This document shows, one piece after another, positions 54,314 through 62,547 of a DNA stretch of 64,000 nt. Source of the DNA: Bradyrhizobium genosp. SA-3 (GTDB taxonomy: Bacteria; Pseudomonadota; Alphaproteobacteria; Rhizobiales; Xanthobacteraceae). Made by a program: the position numbers and the translations under genes. Numbering within the stretch: position 1 is the first letter of the stretch; every line of letters starts with the position of its first letter. The stretch spans positions 26,476-90,475 of the forward strand of contig NZ_PSRT01000012.1 in NCBI RefSeq assembly GCF_004212635.1. Direction: 5' to 3'. Below the pieces are notes generated by a model. That model worked only from the letters and a program-made list of their open reading frames with translations. It was not told where the DNA came from and did no database searches.

Positions 54314-55960
54314 ATGGACAGATTTGATTATGTGATCGTCGGCGCGGGCTCTGCCGGTTGCGTGCTCGCCAGCCGGCTAAGCGAGGACCCCGCGACCAGC
54401 GTCTGCGTGCTGGAGGCAGGCCCTTCCGACTGGCATCCCTATATCCACCTGCCGGCGGGCTTCATCAAAACCTTCCACATGAAGAGCATCAACTGGGCCT
54501 ACCAGCAGGAGGTAGGGCCCTGGACCGGCGGCCGCAGCATCTATGCGCCGCGCGGCAAGACGCTCGGCGGCTCGTCCTCGATCAACGGCCACATCTACAA
54601 TCGCGGCCAGCGTATGGATTTCGACACCTGGGCGCAGATGGGCAATCGCGGCTGGGGCTATGCCGACGTGCTGCCCTATTTCCGGCGGCTGGAGAAGCGC
54701 GTCGGCGAGGGCGAGGCGCTCTATCGTGGCCGCGAGGGCAGCCTCACGGTCACCACGATGGAGTGGCGCGATCCGCTCTGCGAAGCCTTCATGGAAGGCG
54801 CGGTCTCGCTCGGCATCCCCCGCAACCCCGACTACAACGGCAAGACCCAGGAAGGCGTCTCCTACTGCCAGCGCACCATCAACAACGGCCTGCGCGTCTC
54901 CGGCGCCACCGCCTTCCTCAGGCCCGCGATGAAGCGTCCCAACGTGCATGTGCACACCCACGCGCATGCGACCGAGATCATCTTCGAGGGCAAGCGCGCC
55001 GTCGGCGTGCGCTACATGAAGGGCGGCCGTGGCGGTCATCCTGTCGAGGTGCGCGCCGACAAGGAAGTGATCCTCTCCGGCGGCACCTATAATTCGCCGC
55101 AGCTCCTGCAGCTCTCCGGTGTCGGCTCGCCCGATCTGTTGCAGGCCCACGGCATTCAGGTGCGCCACGCACTGCCGGTCGGCGAGGGCCTCCAGGACCA
55201 TTACGCGCCGCGCACGGTGGCGCGGGTGAAGGACATCAAGACCATCAACGAGCTTCGCCGCGGCTTCTCGCTGTGGATCGAGGCGCTGAAATGGGCGACG
55301 GCGCGCCGCGGCCTGCTCTCACTGTCGCCGACCATGGTCTATTGCTTCTGGCACTCCGGCGAGAGCGCCGAGAGTTCCGACCTGCAACTCACCTTCACGC
55401 CGGCGAGCTACAAGGAAGGCGTGCAGGGCCAGCTCGAGGATGAGCCCGGTATGACGGTGGCCTCCTGGCAGCAGCGCCCGGAGAGCCGCGGCTATGTCCA
55501 CATCCGCTCCAATGATCCGTTCGCGCCGCCGATCATCCAGACCAACTATCTCGACGCCGAGCTCGACCGCCGCGTCATCGTCGGCGGCATGAAGCTCGCA
55601 CGACGCCTTTTGAAGTCCGCGCCGCTGTCGCCCTACTACGCCTACGAGGATTTCCCCGGCCCGAACGTCAACACCGACGACGAATTTTTGCACGCCGCCA
55701 CCCAGCGCGGCACCACCACCTTCCACCCCGGCTGCACCTGCCGCATGGGTCCGGCGGATTCCACATGGGCCGTGGTCGACGACCAGCTCCGCGTCCACGG
55801 GTTGGAGGGCTTGCGCGTCATCGACGCCTCGGTGATGCCGCGCATGATCTCGGCAAACCTCAACGCCTCCACCATGATGATCGCCGACCGCGCCTCGGAT
55901 TTGATCCGCGGCAAGCAGCCGATGGAAGCGGCAAGGATTCCGGACGCGGCGGTGGCATGA
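54314..55960 (+). CDS. GMC-family oxidoreductase (choline dehydrogenase-like)
   Basis: A 548-residue FAD alcohol dehydrogenase/oxidase from the ATG at 54314. FAD fold is DYVIVGAGSAGCVLASRLSE at residue 5. GMC signature 1 is GKTLGGSSSINGHIYNRGQR. GMC signature 2 region is LSGGTYNSPQLLQLSGVGSP. The catalytic His is in TFHPGCTCRMGP. Length fits choline and other alcohol dehydrogenases. No betaine-aldehyde dehydrogenase or bet regulator is nearby, so the substrate is open. A family H palindrome follows 12 bp after the stop. Confidence 0.92.
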   Translation: MDRFDYVIVGAGSAGCVLASRLSEDPATSVCVLEAGPSDWHPYIHLPAGFIKTFHMKSINWAYQQEVGPWTGGRSIYAPRGKTLGGSSSINGHIYNRGQRMDFDTWAQMGNRGWGYADVLPYFRRLEKRVGEGEALYRGREGSLTVTTMEWRDPLCEAFMEGAVSLGIPRNPDYNGKTQEGVSYCQRTINNGLRVSGATAFLRPAMKRPNVHVHTHAHATEIIFEGKRAVGVRYMKGGRGGHPVEVRADKEVILSGGTYNSPQLLQLSGVGSPDLLQAHGIQVRHALPVGEGLQDHYAPRTVARVKDIKTINELRRGFSLWIEALKWATARRGLLSLSPTMVYCFWHSGESAESSDLQLTFTPASYKEGVQGQLEDEPGMTVASWQQRPESRGYVHIRSNDPFAPPIIQTNYLDAELDRRVIVGGMKLARRLLKSAPLSPYYAYEDFPGPNVNTDDEFLHAATQRGTTTFHPGCTCRMGPADSTWAVVDDQLRVHGLEGLRVIDASVMPRMISANLNASTMMIADRASDLIRGKQPMEAARIPDAAVA

Positions 55961-55972
55961 AGAGCCGATCTG

Positions 55973-56087
55973 CGTAGGGTGGGTTAGCGAGCGGCTGCGC
56001 GAAGCGCAGTCCGCGCAGCGTAACCCACCATTTCTGTCAGTGTGGAAACGAAAGAGGTGGGTTACGCTGACGCTAACCCACCCTACG
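55973..56087. repeat. Intergenic palindrome, family H, copy 2
   Basis: CGTAGGGTGGGTTAGCG and CGCTAACCCACCCTACG are perfect 17-bp ends. Inner GCGTAACCCACC and GGTGGGTTACGC give a second stem. It lies between the GMC gene and a small unknown gene, and its right end is 17 bp before that gene's start. Confidence 0.87.
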
Positions 56088-56104
56088 AGTTGCGCCCATT
56101 CGAC

Positions 56105-56551
56105 ATGAGCACATATGAAGACGAAATCCGGCAGGCCCTGAAAGCCGATTTTGACAGCGGGAGCCTAGTTGAAGCGGGAGACGCAAAGGACGTCTTTCGC
56201 TTGCTCGCGACTGCGTACCCCACCAGCGGTTCGAGGATCGATTGGGCGCGTGTGCCCGACGCCGTCGAGTGTGTGGACGCAGTCGGGCCTGATCGACCGG
56301 CGCAATTTGTCGAGTTCTTCGCTGAGATATGCGATCACCTCCGATTGAGTGGGCCGGTTCTCTACGTTGGCGACAATGCCCCTGATTTCGCAATTGCTGC
56401 ATCAATAGAGACGATGAAGAACGTCCTTCATGTACTTCTTGAGATTCCGCAGCATCATTTCCTTGTAGGTCCGAACGGGCGTTGGTGCTTTTGCCTGACC
56501 ATGGAGGGCGATATCGATTTTGGCCGGAGCGCGGCGCCTTCACTGAGCTAA
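56105..56551 (+). CDS. Hypothetical protein
   Basis: A 148-residue protein from the ATG at 56105 (MSTYEDEIRQALKADFDSGS). An in-frame Met at 56042 would start inside the palindrome and is unlikely. The sequence is acidic, with no signal peptide. The C-terminal part VLHVLLEIPQHHFLVGPNGR then WCFCLTMEGDIDFG looks like a compact beta-rich domain. Base composition is lower in GC than in most neighbours. Size and acidity would fit an immunity-type protein, but no toxin gene is adjacent, so I leave it unassigned. Confidence 0.65.
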   Translation: MSTYEDEIRQALKADFDSGSLVEAGDAKDVFRLLATAYPTSGSRIDWARVPDAVECVDAVGPDRPAQFVEFFAEICDHLRLSGPVLYVGDNAPDFAIAASIETMKNVLHVLLEIPQHHFLVGPNGRWCFCLTMEGDIDFGRSAAPSLS

Positions 56552-56556
56552 GTCGC

Positions 56557-56571
56557 TTGCCCGTCGGGCAA
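56557..56571. terminator. TTGCCCG-T-CGGGCAA hairpin after the hypothetical gene
   Basis: A perfect 7-bp stem with a one-base centre begins 6 bp after the stop codon. It continues into AACACC, not a T tract. The GTCGGGCAAAACA part (56563-56575) recurs in reverse orientation at 13506-13518, so it may be the end of a repeat as well as a transcript end. Confidence 0.45.
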
Positions 56572-56579
56572 AACACCCC

Positions 56580-57270
56580 GCCATCTCGTCAACCCCTCTC
56601 CGCAAAAATATTCCACTTTACCGAAATTCGGAATTGCGGCATAAGTCGGAACAGCCCGGCCTGAGGAAGAGGGGCGGTTCGCGAGGTCGTTCGAAACGCG
56701 GGCCGGGTTGCGGTGGACGCGGCAGCGTCGGGCGCGAGGCTAAGGGCAGGGCGGATTGCTCTCCGTGAGCCCCAAGGCTTCGTGTAGACGAGCGGCGCTG
56801 TCAGGTTCGTCTCGCCAGCAAGTTTCCGGCTCCGTCGACAGGGTTGGAAAAACTGCGGCGAACAAGCGAACCGTGCGTACGGCAAAACCGTGTGGTCCTG
56901 GCCGTCGTTGCTACGGTCAAGCCTTGGCGGATGCGGCATTGGCGTCAACCGGCGCGGTGTCGGCGACTTTCGCTGGGGTGAGGGAGGCCAGAACGAACTC
57001 GGCTCCCGGGAGAGCGCGGCATAAGCCGTCCAACCACTGCGCAGGGAAGGCCGTGTGTTGGGCTTCACCTGTATGCCGCTGTGCAGTTTTTCTGCGTGTG
57101 CCTTCGCACAGCGGACCGTGGGTGCCAGCCGGCACCCGGCCTTCCCTGCACCCTCTTTCTTTGGGGGGGCGAGGAATGAAGCAAAGCTCGGGCGAGGTGA
57201 GCCGCGAGGATGCGAACGTGTGCCTGCGACGCAGATGCGAATTGGAGAACGACGCCAGTGCCCCTTGCTC
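56580..57270. repeat. Long non-coding repeat-like block
   Basis: About 690 bp with short open frames in several phases but none with credible protein character, no good ribosome-binding site and abrupt changes of composition. It begins with an AT-rich stretch holding CCGAAATTCGG near 56620-56630. Blocks such as CGTGCGTACGGCAAAACCGT and GGCACCCGGCCTTCCCTGCA resemble sequence I recall recurring in Bradyrhizobiaceae, where it yields spurious small-protein predictions. I see no transposase, tRNA or rRNA in it. Its nature is unknown; it may be a decayed mobile element or a large structured repeat. Confidence 0.5.
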
Positions 57271-57357
57271 CGTCATTGCGGGGAGCCCTTGCGACGAAGC
57301 AATCCAGAATCTCTCCGCGGCTCCAGTCTGGATTGCTTCGCTGCGCTCGCAATGACG
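57271..57357. repeat. Intergenic palindrome, family A, copy 4
   Basis: CGTCATTGCGGGGAGCCC opens and GCTCGCAATGACG closes, with GAAGCAATCCAGA and TCTGGATTGCTTC inside. First of three different palindromes in a row (A, E, C) before the MoxR gene. Confidence 0.87.
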
Positions 57358-57386
57358 ATGCTGAAGCAGCGCGCCTCAACCTCCGC

Positions 57387-57490
57387 TGTCATCGCCCGGC
57401 TTGACCGGGCGATCCAGTATCCAGAGGCGGTTGTGATTGAACCGAGAGGCCGCGGCGTACTGGATTCCCCGCTTTCGCGGGGAATGACAG
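57387..57490. repeat. Intergenic palindrome, family E, complete copy
   Basis: CTGTCATCGCCCGGCTTGAC and GATCCAGTAT open. GTACTGGATTCCCCG and GGGGAATGACAG close. The two outer arms use different inner GC blocks (CGCCCGG against CCCCGC), as if two variants had recombined. The opening arm is shared with the broken element at 6558. Confidence 0.8.
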
Positions 57491-57522
57491 TGTCACGGAA
57501 CGATACCGATGTCCAACACGTC

Positions 57523-57639
57523 GTCGTCCTGGCGAAAGCCAGGACCCATTACCCCAGGAAGTGATTTGGTGGGTGGTACTGGCTACGCAGTCTTATCGAT
57601 AGATCACGCGGTATGGGTCCCGGCCTTCGCCGGGACGAC
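57523..57639. repeat. Intergenic palindrome, family C, copy 2
   Basis: GTCGTCCTGGCGAAAGCCAG opens and CCGGCCTTCGCCGGGACGAC closes, with GACCCATTACC and GGTATGGGTCC inside. Two base pairs of the outer stem differ between arms, so the fold is less perfect than at 6400-6520. It ends 26 bp after the stop of the minus-strand MoxR gene would be read out. Confidence 0.82.
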
Positions 57640-57664
57640 ACCGAGAATGTGTCGGCCGCGTGCC

Positions 57665-58507
57665 CTACACTTCCCGCCGGCTCAAAAACGCCAAGCGCTC
57701 GAACAGATGCACGTCCTGCTCGTTCTTGAGCAGCGCGCCGTGCAGCGGCGGGATCAGTTTTCGCGGATCCCGTTCTCTCAGCTGCTCGACGCTCATGTCC
57801 TCATTGAGCAGCAGCTTGAGCCAGTCCAAAAGCTCCGACGTCGACGGCTTCTTCTTCAGGCCGGGCACCTCGCGCACCTCGAAGAAGATGCGCAAGGCTT
57901 CCTCGACCAGGCGCTTCTTGATGCCGGGGAAGTGGACGTCGACGATGCGGCCCATGGTGTCGGCGTCGGGGAACTTGATGTAGTGGAAGAAGCAGCGGCG
58001 CAGGAAAGCGTCCGGCAGCTCCTTCTCGTTGTTGGAGGTGATCATCATGATCGGGCGCTGCTTGGCCTTGATCGTCTCGCCGGTCTCGTAGACATGGAAT
58101 TCCATGCGATCGAGCTCGAGCAGCAGGTCGTTCGGGAATTCGATGTCGGCCTTGTCGATCTCGTCGATCAGCAGCACCGGGCGCTGCTCGCTGGTGAAGG
58201 CTTCCCAGAGCTTGCCGCGCTTGATGTAGTTCCTGATGTCGGAGACGCGGGCGTCGCCGAGCTGGCTGTCGCGCAGGCGCGATACCGCGTCGTATTCGTA
58301 GAGGCCCTGCTGCGCCTTGGTGGTGGACTTGATGTGCCAGGTCAAAAGCGGCGCGTTCAGCGCCTTTGCCACTTCCTCCGCCAGCACCGTCTTGCCGGTG
58401 CCGGGCTCGCCCTTCACCAGGAGCGGGCGCTCCAGCACGATCGAGGCATTGACGGCGACCTTGAGATCGTCGGTCGCAACATAGTCCTTGGTGCCCGTAA
58501 ATTTCAT
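57665..58507 (-). CDS. MoxR-family AAA+ ATPase
   Basis: A 280-residue AAA+ ATPase from the ATG at 58507 (MKFTGTKDYVATDDLKVAVN). The longer frame upstream is not conserved in character. Walker A is GEPGTGKTVLAEEVAKAL, Walker B is VLLIDEIDKADIEFPNDLLL, and sensor 1 is MMITSNNEKELPDAFLRRC. MoxR ATPases act with VWA proteins to mature or insert cofactors into oxidoreductases. A CoxE-like VWA gene lies 465 bp away on the other strand and is the likely partner. Confidence 0.92.
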   Translation of the reverse strand: MKFTGTKDYVATDDLKVAVNASIVLERPLLVKGEPGTGKTVLAEEVAKALNAPLLTWHIKSTTKAQQGLYEYDAVSRLRDSQLGDARVSDIRNYIKRGKLWEAFTSEQRPVLLIDEIDKADIEFPNDLLLELDRMEFHVYETGETIKAKQRPIMMITSNNEKELPDAFLRRCFFHYIKFPDADTMGRIVDVHFPGIKKRLVEEALRIFFEVREVPGLKKKPSTSELLDWLKLLLNEDMSVEQLRERDPRKLIPPLHGALLKNEQDVHLFERLAFLSRREV

Positions 58508-58602
58508 TGCGTGTCCTTGGGTATCGTCGGCGTGAGGCGCAGGCCCCGGTCGCGACAAGGGAACGGCCGCGCGTGGCGGCCGTTCCTGGTTCGGTCAGGC
58601 TT

Positions 58603-58848
58603 TCAGACCCGTCTTATCAGCGAAAGGATGACCAGCACAATCACCGCGCCGATGGTGGCGTCGACGATGGCACCTAACGTGCCGGTGGCGAGCGCGATAT
58701 GCAGCTGCGGCAGCACCCAGCTCGCCACCAGCGCGCCGATGATGCCGACGACCATGTTGCCGATCAGCCCAAATCCCGCCCCGTGGACAATCTTGCCCGC
58801 CAGCCAGCCGGCGATCGCGCCGATGATGAGCGCTGCGACAATTCCCAT
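58603..58848 (-). CDS. GlsB/YeaQ/YmgE-family stress-response membrane protein
   Basis: An 81-residue protein with three hydrophobic helices and Gly-rich packing: IVAALIIGAIAGWLAGKIVH, GLIGNMVVGIIGALVASWVL, and GAIVDATIGAVIVLVILSLI. This is the transglycosylase-associated (GlsB/YeaQ) family of small inner-membrane proteins linked to envelope or general stress. Function unproven. It lies between the MoxR and VWA genes. Confidence 0.9.
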   Translation of the reverse strand: MGIVAALIIGAIAGWLAGKIVHGAGFGLIGNMVVGIIGALVASWVLPQLHIALATGTLGAIVDATIGAVIVLVILSLIRRV

Positions 58849-58971
58849 TGCAAACGTCCCCCAAACAACCCCTTGAGAGGGCCAATTCTAGAGCAAAAAG
58901 CCTCCCGGTCCAGCGCGGAGCAGTGGCCTCCGCCCCTTGACGTTCGCCACCCGACGGGCAATCTGTCACCC

Positions 58972-60147
58972 ATGTTCCTGCAATTCTTCACCTCTCTGCG
59001 CGACGCGCAGGTCCCTGTGACGCTGCGCGAATACCTCACGCTGATGGAGGCGCTCGACGCTGATCTGGCGGACTACACGGTCGAGAACTTCTACTATCTG
59101 TCGCGCGCCTCGCTGGTGAAGGACGAGCGCAATCTCGACAAGTTCGACCGCGTCTTCGGCACGGTGTTCAAGGGGCTGGAAAGCCTGCTCGACGCCATGG
59201 AGAAGGCGGAGATCCCCGAGGAGTGGCTGAAGAAGCTCGCCGAGAAGTATCTGACGGAAGAAGAGAAGAAGCAGATCGAGGCCATGGGCTGGGACAAGCT
59301 CATGGAGACGCTGAAGAAGCGGCTCGAGGAGCAGAAGGGGCGGCATCAGGGCGGCTCGAAGTGGATCGGCACCGCCGGCACCTCGCCGTTCGGCGCGCAC
59401 GGCTACAACCCTGAAGGCGTGCGCATCGGTCAGGAGAAGAACCGCAACAACCGCGCCGTGAAGGTGTGGGACAAGCGCGAGTTCAAGGATCTCGATGGCA
59501 ATGTCGAGCTCGGCATCCGCAACATCAAGGTGGCACTGCGCCGCCTGCGCAAATTCGCGCGCACCGGCGCGCCCGACGAGCTCGATCTCGACACCACGAT
59601 CCGCGAGACCGCCAATCACGGCTATCTCGACGTGCACATGCGCCCCGAGCGGCGCAATGCGGTCAAGCTGCTGGTGTTCTTCGACATCGGCGGCTCGATG
59701 GACGCGCATATCGAGCAGGTCGAGGAGCTGTTCTCGGCGGCGAAGAGCGAGTTCAAGCACATGGAGTATTTCTACTTCCACAACTGCCTCTACGAAGGCG
59801 TGTGGAAGCAGAACAAGCGCCGCTTCACCGACCGCACGCCGACCTGGGACGTGCTGCACAAATACCCGCACGACTACAAGGTTGTGTTCGTCGGCGACGC
59901 CTCGATGAGCCCTTACGAGATCATGGTGCCGGGCGGCTCGGTCGAGCACGTCAACGAGGAGCCGGGCTCGGTCTGGCTCGACCGCATCATCCGCACCTAT
60001 CCGCATGCGGTGTGGCTGAATCCGGTGCAGCAGAAGCATTGGGACTATTCGGAATCGACCACCATCATCAAACGCATTTTTGCGAACCGCATGTACCCGA
60101 TCACGATCGAAGGTCTTGAGGGGGCGATGAAGGAGTTGACGCACTGA
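58972..60147 (+). CDS. VWA-domain protein (CoxE-like)
   Basis: A 391-residue protein from the ATG at 58972 (MFLQFFTSLRDAQVPVTLRE). The N-terminal half is helical and charged (WLKKLAEKYLTEEEKKQIEA). The C-terminal von Willebrand A domain begins KLLVFFDIGGSMDAHIEQVE. Its MIDAS reads D-x-G-G-S in place of the standard D-x-S-x-S, so one metal-coordinating Ser is replaced by Gly. No signal peptide. Together with the MoxR ATPase 465 bp away it forms a probable chaperone pair for an unidentified enzyme. The long open frame upstream (from 58699) is antisense to the GlsB gene. Confidence 0.9.
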   Translation: MFLQFFTSLRDAQVPVTLREYLTLMEALDADLADYTVENFYYLSRASLVKDERNLDKFDRVFGTVFKGLESLLDAMEKAEIPEEWLKKLAEKYLTEEEKKQIEAMGWDKLMETLKKRLEEQKGRHQGGSKWIGTAGTSPFGAHGYNPEGVRIGQEKNRNNRAVKVWDKREFKDLDGNVELGIRNIKVALRRLRKFARTGAPDELDLDTTIRETANHGYLDVHMRPERRNAVKLLVFFDIGGSMDAHIEQVEELFSAAKSEFKHMEYFYFHNCLYEGVWKQNKRRFTDRTPTWDVLHKYPHDYKVVFVGDASMSPYEIMVPGGSVEHVNEEPGSVWLDRIIRTYPHAVWLNPVQQKHWDYSESTTIIKRIFANRMYPITIEGLEGAMKELTH

Positions 60148-60157
60148 TGCTCGCCGT

Positions 60158-60261
60158 CGTCATTCCGGGGCGCGCGTAGCGCGAGTCCGGAATCCATCGG
60201 GCCGCAGCGTTAGTGACAAATGGATTCCGGGCTCGATGCTGCGCATCGTCCCGGAATGACG
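60158..60261. repeat. Intergenic palindrome, family B, copy 3
   Basis: CGTCATTCCGGGGCGCG opens and GTCCCGGAATGACG closes, with inner CCGGAATCCAT and ATGGATTCCGGGCTCG. It starts 10 bp after the VWA stop and ends 19 bp before the rhodanese start. Confidence 0.88.
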
Positions 60262-60280
60262 AAGGAGAAGGGAAAACCAC

Positions 60281-60694
60281 ATGCCCCAGACCATCACCCG
60301 CGGCATCAAGGCGCTGATCGACGAGGCCAATGCCGAGATCGAGACGCTCAGCGCCAAGGACGCCATCGAGATCTCCAAGAACGGCGACGTCGTCATCGTC
60401 GACATCCGCGATCCCCGCGAGATCGAGCGCGAGGGCCGCATCCCCGGCGCGTTCGCCTGCACCCGCGGCATGCTCGAATTCTGGATCGATCCGCAGAGCC
60501 CCTACGCGAAACCGATCTTCCAGGAGGACAAGAAGTTCGTCTTCCACTGCGCCGGCGGCTTGCGCTCCGCGCTCGCCGCCAAGACCGCGCAGGACATGGG
60601 CCTCAAGCCCGTCGCCCACATCGCCGGCGGCTACGCCGCCTGGCGCGATGCCGGCGGGCCGACGGAGCAATGGGAGCCGAAGAAGAAAGCGTAG
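60281..60694 (+). CDS. Rhodanese-domain protein
   Basis: A 137-residue single-domain rhodanese. VVIVDIRDPREIEREGRIPG is the CH2-like motif. The catalytic Cys is in FVFHCAGGLRSALAAKTAQD, and the end HIAGGYAAWRDAGGPTEQW is typical. The active loop CAGGLRS has the six-residue sulfurtransferase pattern. Cytosolic. It precedes a mercaptopyruvate sulfurtransferase gene, separated by a family D palindrome, suggesting related roles in sulfane-sulfur handling. Confidence 0.9.
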   Translation: MPQTITRGIKALIDEANAEIETLSAKDAIEISKNGDVVIVDIRDPREIEREGRIPGAFACTRGMLEFWIDPQSPYAKPIFQEDKKFVFHCAGGLRSALAAKTAQDMGLKPVAHIAGGYAAWRDAGGPTEQWEPKKKA

Positions 60695-60720
60695 ATTGGA
60701 CGCACACAACCAGCCACAAC

Positions 60721-60801
60721 GTCATGCCCGGGCTTGTCCCGGGCATCCACGTCTTTGCCGCGAAGAAGAACGTGGATGGCCGGGACAAGCCCGGCCATGA
60801 C
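60721..60801. repeat. Intergenic palindrome, family D
   Basis: GTCATGCCCGGGCTTGTCCC and GGGACAAGCCCGGCCATGAC are near-perfect 20-bp arms. Inner GGCATCCACGTCTT and AACGTGGATGGCC extend the stem. Only one copy in the window. It sits between the two sulfurtransferase genes. Confidence 0.85.
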
Positions 60802-60827
60802 GACCGAATAAACTGCCGGAGCATGCA

Positions 60828-61682
60828 ATGACCCCCACCGACCCTCTCGTCTCCACGGAATGGCTCGCCGCGCACATTGGCGAGGCCAACGTCAAGGTGC
60901 TCGACGCCAGCTTCAAGCTTCCCGGCGTGCTGCCGCTGCCGAAGGACGACTATCTCGCCGCGCATCTGCCCGGCGCCGTCTTCTTCGACGTCGATGCGGT
61001 GTCGGATCATTCCAACCCGTTGCCGCACATGTTTCCGAGCGCCGAGCAGTTCGGCCGCGACATCGGCAATCTCGGCATCTCCAATGCCGACACCGTCGTG
61101 ATCTACGATGCCGGCGGCTGGGTTGCGGCGCCGCGTGCATGGTGGATGTTCCTGTCCTACGGCCACAGCAATGTGCGCATCCTCAATGGCGGCTTGAAGA
61201 AGTGGCGCGCTGAGGGCCGTCCCGTCGAGAGCGGCGAGGTGAAGCCGAAGCCCGCGACGTTCAAGGCGAGCTACGATGCAAAGCGCGTGCGCAGCATGCA
61301 GCAGCTGCTTGCCAATGTCGAAAGCCGGGCCGAGCAGGTGATCGATGCGCGCGCCGCCGACCGTTTCGAGGGCCGCGCGCCCGAGCCGCGGCCGGGCATC
61401 CGCTCCGGCCACATCCCCGGCGCCCGCAACGTGCCCTACAATCTCCTGTTCGATGCCGCGACCGGCACGATGAAGCCGCTCGACGATCTCCGCGCCGCCT
61501 TCACCGGCGCCGGCGTCAAGTTAGACGAGCCGATCGTGACGAGCTGCGGCTCGGGCGTATCGGCCGGCGTGCTGACGATCGCGCTCTATCGCCTCGGCAT
61601 CACCGACACCGCGCTCTATGACGGCTCGTGGTCGGAATGGGGCCAGGCCGGCGGCCCGCCGATCGCGACCGGGCCGGCGTGA
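60828..61682 (+). CDS. sseA: 3-mercaptopyruvate sulfurtransferase
   Basis: A 284-residue tandem rhodanese. The inactive N-terminal domain begins LVSTEWLAAHIGEANVKVLD. The active C-terminal domain has the CGSGVSA loop (Cys in VTSCGSGVSAGVLTIALYRL), the mercaptopyruvate-type signature and not the CRxGxR of thiosulfate sulfurtransferase. It ends LYDGSWSEWGQAGGPPIATG. It transfers sulfur from 3-mercaptopyruvate to thiols or cyanide. No signal peptide. Confidence 0.93.
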   Translation: MTPTDPLVSTEWLAAHIGEANVKVLDASFKLPGVLPLPKDDYLAAHLPGAVFFDVDAVSDHSNPLPHMFPSAEQFGRDIGNLGISNADTVVIYDAGGWVAAPRAWWMFLSYGHSNVRILNGGLKKWRAEGRPVESGEVKPKPATFKASYDAKRVRSMQQLLANVESRAEQVIDARAADRFEGRAPEPRPGIRSGHIPGARNVPYNLLFDAATGTMKPLDDLRAAFTGAGVKLDEPIVTSCGSGVSAGVLTIALYRLGITDTALYDGSWSEWGQAGGPPIATGPA

Positions 61683-61734
61683 GTAGTTCGACCGTTGCCG
61701 CGGCCCGCTTGCGGGGAGAGGCGAAGAAGGAGCG

Positions 61735-62547
61735 TCAGCGCGTGCGTGCGGTCGTTGTGGCGAAGGCCGGCTGCTGCTGTCCAAACGGATTGAACTGTTG
61801 CTGCAATTGCTGAGGCGGCGGACGCCGCACGATGTGGTGCTGCTTCTTGGCCTTCGCCTTGCGCTTGGTCGCCTTGCCGTCCGACGCGCCGCTGTCCCTC
61901 TTGATGTCCACCTTGATGTCCGCCTTGGCTTTCGCCGGTGTGTCCCTCACGGACGTCGCCGCCGGATCGTTCAGCGCGGCCAGCTTGGGCGCGGCGACAT
62001 CGAGCGCCGACGAGGCCTGGGCAACACTGGAATCAAGGGCAACACTGGAATCAGCCGGCTCGCTGGCGGTCGTGGCGGCAGCAGGCTGCGTCTCGGGAAT
62101 CGATGCCGTGGTGTCGGCCGGGGTGAGCGTATCGGTGGCCGCTGGCGCTGTGGCGTCCGCCGTGGTCTCGATCTTGGCCGGTTCGCTGCTCGGAGCCTGG
62201 GCTTCAGGCGCGGCTTCAGTGATCTGGGGCTGAACGTCGGTCTCTGTCGTTGGCGTGGCGACTTGCTCGGGTCCGTTCGCCGGCAAGCCGATGGTCGGAA
62301 TCTGGTCACGCAGCGACGGCGTGGGCTCGGCGGTGACCTCGGGCTCCGGCTGGAATACCGCGAGCACCGGCTGAGCCGGCTCGGGAGCCTGCGCAAACAC
62401 CTGCTCCTGCGGGCCGTTCCGCCAGGCGGGGTTGTTCACATACTGCTCATGGCTCGCCCGCAGCAGCGCGGCAGCCCCTAGGCCGAACACCAGGATGGAG
62501 GTTGACAGCAGGATCGCGGCAAACAGGAAGCGAAAGCCGGGAAGCAT
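61735..62547 (-). CDS. Membrane-anchored low-complexity protein of unknown function
   Basis: A 270-residue protein with one N-terminal membrane segment (GFRFLFAAILLSTSILVFGL). A long Ala/Pro/Thr/Glu-rich region follows (PTPSLRDQIPTIGLPANGPE and similar), ending in a basic tail KATKRKAKAKKQHHIVRRPP and Gln/Pro repeats. The coding DNA holds two 16-bp copies 18 bp apart (62020-62035 and 62038-62053), giving SSVALDSSVAQ. It is probably periplasmic or surface-linked and disordered. The gene is divergent from the L,D-transpeptidase, so envelope work is plausible. Confidence 0.75.
   Translation of the reverse strand: MLPGFRFLFAAILLSTSILVFGLGAAALLRASHEQYVNNPAWRNGPQEQVFAQAPEPAQPVLAVFQPEPEVTAEPTPSLRDQIPTIGLPANGPEQVATPTTETDVQPQITEAAPEAQAPSSEPAKIETTADATAPAATDTLTPADTTASIPETQPAAATTASEPADSSVALDSSVAQASSALDVAAPKLAALNDPAATSVRDTPAKAKADIKVDIKRDSGASDGKATKRKAKAKKQHHIVRRPPPQQLQQQFNPFGQQQPAFATTTARTR

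Noticed and set aside
54314..55960. Calling the GMC enzyme betA
   Set aside because: Signatures are shared by many GMC oxidoreductases and no betB, betI or choline transporter is adjacent.
56589..57564. Several 100-200-codon open frames in the 56.6-57.6 kb block
   Set aside because: Ser/Arg/Pro-rich translations, overlapping in several frames and running through palindromes, no ribosome-binding sites; treated as non-coding.
57271..57639. Possible CRISPR-like array because of three successive repeats
   Set aside because: The three elements are different palindromes, not identical direct repeats with regular spacers, and no cas gene is present.
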